From contig NXFV01001322.1 in the NCBI GenBank assembly GCA_002803225.1, forward strand, positions 1 to 23,856: a stretch of DNA of 23,856 bases. The letters run 5' to 3'. Under the pieces are notes generated by a model that was not told the DNA's origin, did no database searches, and was given only the letters and a program-made list of their open reading frames with translations. Made by a program: the position numbers and the translations under genes. Numbering within the stretch: position 1 is the stretch's first letter; every line of letters starts with the position of its first letter. Positions 19,653 through 23,856 of the stretch are shown piece after piece. The DNA comes from Gamarada debralockiae. Lineage: Eukaryota > Ascomycota > Leotiomycetes > Helotiales > Hyphodiscaceae.

Positions 19653-20389
19653 ACCAACTGGAACAAGAGGTGAAGTTATCCTAGCATCACCTAGTTGTGA
19701 CTATTCATGTGAGATAGTGTAGATAAATAAGCAGTTTGCTAGAGTTGGCAGCGGGATACGGAGTAGTGTGACGCGATTTCGGTTGAGGTTAAGGGAATTA
19801 GCAATTTCAAGGCATATAGCTCCTCCATAAATTTAATTAGACAATCTAACAATAATCGACGGTGGGTTGCAGAGTCACAAAACTGAGCCTCCTACTAAAT
19901 AGTAGTGTCTGAAGTCAGAATCGATTAGGAGATGAAAGAGAGGTTCAGGATCTAGCCTCGGCAGAATTATGTGACATTTGTACCTGACTAATAAGGTTCT
20001 CATTCAACTGACATCTGATCTAGCTGATGGATGGTTCCGAAATTTTAGCCGATGTCAGATGATATATTTACATTCTTTCCTAAAATGGCTTAGCCTTGTT
20101 ACACTCCCTGTCTCATATTATACTCCTCGATTCTCATGTATTCTAGCTCCTTAAACATCAATATATCCATGATTATGGGCCTCAATAATCGACTCATTCA
20201 ACAACTGAACGCCACCACAAATGCTATATTCTCAGTCCTACTCACGACGTCTTGCTTTAAATCTGTCCTCCACCGATTTCAATAGTAATTTATTGCGCGA
20301 GCCCTTTCGATCTAAAGAAAATCTTGTTTACTTTCGCGATTTTGAGGTTCGCTCTATCGAAAAATATCAGACCGTCGTCAATTACGGAG
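19653..20389. other. Intergenic, no gene supported
   Basis: About 740 bp with no domain-bearing frame. An 8-bp inverted pair (CTGACATC near 20008 and GATGTCAG near 20052) could form a weak hairpin. The last ~170 bp contain a pyrimidine-rich stretch and may be the leader of the small ORF that starts at 20390. A short frame from the ATG near 20173 ends after about 38 codons. Confidence 0.4.
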
Positions 20390-20706
20390 ATGCCAGGGTA
20401 CGGAAGTGCTGGGGGTAGTTATTTGCAGACACCCACCAATCAATGGGTCAGAACCCCTAATTTCTATCTACTGACGCAAGGCGGTGTGCAAAATCAGCGT
20501 AGCATACCCCTGTCAGATCGCCGATTGGTTACCTATGAACAAGAAGGGGATGAAAATATGGAGAAATCGATTCAGGCCTGCTGAGAGCAGGACCAAATTA
20601 ATGGAAATTAGCAGCAGCAGCATTGTAAAACGGGCCAACAAGAAACGCGATGTCAACTCCGATTAGAGGTATCGATGCGCGAGAATATTGGGTTGTTGAA
20701 ATATGA
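20390..20706 (+). pseudogene. Decayed small hypothetical gene
   Basis: A frame of 64 codons from ATG 20390 has natural-looking composition (MPGYGSAGGSYLQTPTNQW, then LSDRRLVTYEQEGDEN) and stops at TGA 20582-20584. Reading on in the same frame gives EQDQING. A shifted frame then gives KLAAAAL, a stop and NGPTRNAMSTPIRGIDAREY, ending at 20706. TGA and TAA could each come from CGA and CAA by C-to-T change, as RIP would cause. I infer one protein of about 100 aa, now broken. The family is unnamed to me. It may alternatively be a real 64-aa protein. Confidence 0.45.
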
Positions 20707-21824
20707 TATGTATCCAAATAAGCCATTGCACCGTAGACTAAACTTTTGAGATGAGTAGCGCTACAGAGGCACATTTCAAAAGTTCTTGCTCGCCGCCTTT
20801 AATTCTGCCAAGCATAATTCCTCATCATGGCTGGTAAGAGGAGGGCTTCGTTAACTTTCTAGCTTGTCGCAGTTAAATTTGCTTAGGGCCAGCCCCAATG
20901 TAATTTACTAGAGTATCACATACTATAATTACAGGCTGTATATCTCTCTAAATTAGGGATAAACCAGAGATGTTGCAACCAGTGACGGCCAATCGAAGTA
21001 CTTCCACTTTTCCAAGCGTACATGTGACTCGAAATTTAACAGTTTGTGTAGAATTTGGCTTGGTCCTTGGTGACGTGAAAGGGTTGTACAAAGTTTGGTA
21101 TTAGAGAAGTGCTTGTAACTGTGTTGATTCAACTCTAACTGGCTGAAATCTACTGTCCCTGATACAGCAGATGGGTAGCTATATGGTAGGGGATTCATAG
21201 GCTCATTAATCGGTAGGTCTCGGTCGGAGCCATTCGTCAAATACAGCCTTAGGCAACACCATGATAGATAGGCATAGTTCTCAACACCGCACAGAATACG
21301 AAAAGGATTCCCTCGCTAGCGTTTCCTCGTTAATTGCTCCCATTCCATTTAGTCAAGTAGTATACGTATGATAAACCACACCCGCCTCCTCTTGATTCGT
21401 TCTAATCCGGAGAAGAAGCGATGACAGCTGCAATCTACTCAAGCCTTTTGGAGTTTTCTATGATTGATGGAGTAAAAGTCAAAGTTTGACTTCCTTACCT
21501 TCGCAGCACGTCGCAAAACACAGCAGTCATCGGACAATTCCCAAGCCACATGCAACGACAACACCGCCAAGGAGGTTTTATGTGAGGTGGGAACGCGGGA
21601 TAAAAAGAAAACATTGGCTCTAATTGTACATAATCACATCTAAATCCATAGCGGGAATTTTGCCATGCAACCTTCCATACTAACCAGGGATCATCTCGAC
21701 TCCCTAGAGGCAAAACAGTAAGAGCTCATGACTCATAATCCAATTCACATCTTCCAGGATCACTCGATTATGCCCCTCTCCTGCTCTGGTACTTGTGACA
21801 TCACATTCCCACGCCAAGTCGCCA
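20707..21824. other. Intergenic with a MITE-like fragment
   Basis: At 20884-20960 are the words GGGCCAGCCCC and CTATAATTACAGGCT, both related to repeats in the first kilobase, so a transposon end probably lies here. The minus-strand frames at 20953-21240 (95 codons) and 21495-21713 (72 codons) have no recognisable domain and no splice partners I could find. Nothing else is supported. The part near 21824 is the 3' flank of the GPI-protein gene. Confidence 0.4.
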
Positions 21825-22354
21825 TTACAGTGCAGCCAAAACACCCCCAACAACACCAACTACGCAAGCAACGCCCAACCCCGTAGCCCTCGCACCCGCA
21901 CCCGTGCTCGTCGCGGTCCCAATAATCTTCTCCGCGGCACTACCAATAGCACTAATCTCTCCCGCAACAGCCGTCTGCACCGCATGGGGCACACTCTGCG
22001 TGTACCATGTCTGGCTTGTGATATCCTTGTAGTAATAACCAGATTTCGAGATCGAGGATTGGACGCTGGGGGGAGCGGCGGAGATGATTGCTTCGTTGGC
22101 GGATGTATAGGCTGGGGAGTCGTACCAGGAGGATTGGACGGAGTAGAGGGCTGAGGCGAGAGAGGTGGATTGAGCGCCGTTGATTTTGGGTGTTGAGGAG
22201 GGGTAGAAGGAAGAGATTACTGAGCCACTGGGAGGTGTTAATTTGCGCTTGGAGTTTAAGGGGACGAAAGTAGAACTTACACGTTGAGGGAGGAGTCAGC
22301 TGCTGACGAGAGGGCGCAGAGCGCGAGGGTGGATGCGAGAACAGTGAACTTCAT
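21825..22354 (-). CDS. Small secreted GPI-type cell-wall protein
   Basis: Two exons (22354-22281 and 22227-21825) with a 53-bp intron (GTAAGT donor, CCCAG acceptor) give a 158-aa protein. The acceptor at 22228 was chosen over an AG 7 bp further on because only it joins NVGSVISSFYP in frame. The N-terminus MKFTVLASTLALCALSSA is a clear signal peptide, cut near SSA/ADSS. The mature part is Ser/Ala/Tyr-rich (LASALYSVQSSWYDSPAY, SGYYYKDITSQTWYTQSVP). The end, TATSTGAGARATG followed by LGVACVVGVVGGVLAAL, has the small-residue site plus hydrophobic tail of a GPI-anchor signal. It should be attached to the plasma membrane or cell wall. C-ending codons dominate exon 2, which suggests good expression. 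No enzyme motif is seen; the exact role is unknown. Confidence 0.88.
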
Positions 22355-22434
22355 CTTGAAGATTGTACGTGTTTATTCGTTTTCGATATGTTTCCTGACA
22401 GTATGAAAAGGAAGAGATGACTGAAAGAAAGGTG

Positions 22435-22527
22435 GCTACGCGATGGGTTTATATCTCACGCGAAGAAAATGCTACGCCGCTTGGCGCCTAACTTCGTGAT
22501 ATGATGTGGGTGGAATGTTTGCTACGC
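22435..22527. promoter_or_regulatory. Three GCTACGC promoter motifs
   Basis: GCTACGC occurs at 22435-22441, 22471-22477 and 22521-22527. The last two extend to the identical 10-mer GCTACGCCGC. They lie about 80-175 bp upstream of the GPI-protein ATG, where fungal activator sites are usual. A TATA-like word lies near 22448-22455. The binding factor is unknown. Confidence 0.45.
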
Positions 22528-22663
22528 CGCAATCTTTTTAACCCTTTCTCGGACCTTGTCCAGAATCATGCAGTTTGCCGGTAAGCTGCGGGGCAGTGTT
22601 TGCCTGGGCTGACATTTTGTGCCAGGTTATGCTGTCATAGGGGTAGCAAGTGCGAGCGTGGCT

Positions 22664-22866
22664 TGTCAGGAATATTGCCTGAAATATCGGTATACTTAGT
22701 ACCGATCTGACCCGACATCTAACGGACCGATCTGAACCGATATCAGAAGGCTCTGTAGACTCGTCCGTAAGGTACATATGTACGAGCTGTACAGAGCGCT
22801 ATATATACAGGCTCTACCGCAGATAGAAAAAAGAATTAAGTCAAGTACACCTGGAATATCACTTCC
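22664..22866 (+). mobile_element. Solo LTR-like element with a degraded 3' end
   Basis: It begins TGTCAGGAATATTGCC, contains repeated CCGATCTGA words, an imperfect hairpin (CTCTGTA... to ...TACAGAG, about 22751-22797) and a TATA-like TATATATA (about 22800-22806). It fades after AATATCACTTCC. The 5' TGTCAG and TATA match the solo LTR at 23170, whose 3' end is TTCCTGACA; here that end is replaced by CCCCAAAG. No target duplication was found. This is probably an old retrotransposon LTR. Confidence 0.6.
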
Positions 22867-23169
22867 CCAAAGCTCTTTTACTAGCGTCCACGTGACCATG
22901 CCCTGCCCCACTAGACCATAAATCTGACATGGCTGAATTTATCGTGATTTCACGTGAATCGTAAGGTTTTTGTGCCCTGAACGTGAGCTATTGCTACCCT
23001 CTGAACTGTTGATCCGGAAGCCGTCAAGGCGATTTTATCGCTAGATTTCGATGGACTGCTTGTTGTCTGCGTGATGAATGGTCGATGAGTTGAAGGAAGA
23101 GATGAAGGGTTCATTTTGATTTCTGACTATCGCAAGGTTAAATATGTCCGACCAATCAACGTTTATGAG

Positions 23170-23323
23170 TGTCAGAATATGGCTTAGTAATCAGGATCTG
23201 ACAGACCACGGCCGTAGGATACGGCCATAGGGTCAGCAGTACAGGGAGTTCAATACTGTATAAATATAGGTTTTACATCAGTAGAGATCAATGAACAACT
23301 ATCGAACACTTCAATTCCTGACA
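23170..23323 (+). mobile_element. Solo LTR with 5-bp target-site duplication
   Basis: A 154-bp element starts TGTCAG and ends CTGACA, a perfect 6-bp terminal inverted repeat of the TG...CA kind. It is flanked on both sides by ATGAG (23165-23169 and 23324-23328), the 5-bp duplication left by retrotransposon integration. It carries a TATA-like TGTATAAATATAGG at about 23257. No internal retrotransposon sequence is present, so this is a solo LTR left by recombination. The intact duplication implies a fairly recent event. Confidence 0.85.
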
Positions 23324-23328
23324 ATGAG

Positions 23329-23829
23329 GCGCTCAGGAGTGGTGACATGTGAGGTCTCTTTTCATCTTACCTATCTACCTATAACATGGAATCCAAGCGC
23401 TGTATTAGCTGTCGATGTTGGCGACTGATCAACGACTTTACATATTTCTCTTACGGCCGGCGAAACGTCTATCGGGAGCTCTAGCCTGTATTTCAGAGTA
23501 GCAAGGCCTGCAAATTCAGCTTCGGTAACACTGAAGGGTCAGCTACAGTAAAGGAATCAGGACCAAGAGCACTATAAATATAGGCTACGTAGCACTGTAT
23601 AATAGTAACTGTAATTGAATCAAGTCACGAAAATAATTCTATGTCTTATGTTGATGCGTCTAATTCCAGTACCAATCACACCTCCTTCGACAGGAAATAT
23701 TCATCAAATTTTGTCATGGCAATTAACTGGTAGGTAGAATTAGTGATAACACATGTAATTCAGTTAATGTACTGAAAATGGATCATGTTTGAAACTTTAA
23801 AATGAACTGATATAAAATTCGACGCAATA
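23329..23829. other. Intergenic with a possible diverged LTR relative
   Basis: No gene is seen. Around 23535-23600 the words GGGTCAGC, CTATAAATATAGG and CACTGTATAA echo the interior of the solo LTR at 23170 in the same order. It could be an older copy, but neither end could be placed. Confidence 0.35.
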
Positions 23830-23856
23830 CCCCCCCCCCCCCCCCCCCCCCCCCCC
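23830..23856. repeat. Terminal poly-C run (27 nt)
   Basis: The window ends in 27 consecutive C after GACGCAATA. It may be a genuine homopolymer, a contig-edge artefact, or the start of a longer C/G tract beyond the window. The sequence does not match the usual fungal telomere repeat (TTAGGG). Confidence 0.85.

Noticed and set aside
20953..21240. Minus-strand 95-codon frame
   Set aside because: No recognisable domain, signal or splice partner; it begins next to repeat sequence.
1..23856. CRISPR array, rRNA or bacterial operon features
   Set aside because: No regularly spaced repeats or rRNA signatures, and the spliced fungal gene structure makes bacterial features implausible.

Overview
The window looks like nuclear DNA of a filamentous ascomycete (Pezizomycotina). 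Genes are broken by short introns, mostly 45-61 bp, with GTNNGT-type donors and CTRAC/CTAAT-like branch sites. The recognisable families are fungal: a family-2 O-methyltransferase, an AsaB/CmcJ-type oxygenase, a DUF7580 protein, a C2H2/NB-ARC/TPR NLR, a Zn2Cys6 regulator and a GPI-type secreted protein. The gaps hold decayed transposon pieces and genes broken by frameshifts and C-to-T-type stops, as expected where RIP and repeat decay act. A Leotiomycetes-like origin is my guess from the family mix; no sequence search was possible.

Left part (1-8133). Positions 1-1317 are AT-rich repeat debris: a MITE-like element with ~20-bp inverted ends, a cluster of GTATCGATAC motifs and a transposon-end-like GC block. 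A complete O-methyltransferase follows (1318-2644, minus, one intron, 425 aa). Next is a poorly coding stretch, then a possible 69-aa protein (4412-4621, plus) behind two CCAAT boxes. Two spliced minus-strand genes follow: an AsaB/CmcJ/NvfI-like Fe(II)/2-oxoglutarate-type oxygenase (4926-6052, five exons, 283 aa) and a DUF7580-type protein (6287-8133, three exons, 581 aa).

Centre (8134-13144). A 761-bp divergent promoter region separates the DUF7580 gene from a large plus-strand NLR gene (8895-13144, four exons, 1362 aa). Its order is N-terminal helical region, C2H2-like zinc fingers, NB-ARC ATPase, TPR-type repeats. The head-to-head pair is the most interesting arrangement here: the partner begins with a hydrophobic helix like those of fungal cell-death effector domains, so the two may form an allorecognition or immunity module. 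This is inference.

Right part (13145-23856). A broken cell-surface glycoprotein gene (13511-15379) shows several frame changes and stop codons. It is followed by a small frameshifted gene (16383-16701), a pogo/Fot1-like transposase fragment (about 16738-17230, minus) and a three-copy 20-bp tandem repeat. An intact Upc2-like Zn2Cys6 transcription factor (18362-19652) comes next, then another decayed small ORF (20390-20706). A compact GPI-type secreted protein gene (21825-22354, minus) has three GCTACGC motifs in its promoter. The end holds a 154-bp solo LTR with perfect 5-bp target duplications (23170-23323), a second LTR-like copy (22664-22866) and a terminal run of 27 C.

From the sequence, the likely working genes are the O-methyltransferase, oxygenase, DUF7580 protein, NLR, transcription factor and GPI protein. 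The first two are tailoring-enzyme types with no backbone synthase in view. All gene models were spliced by hand and need transcript support.
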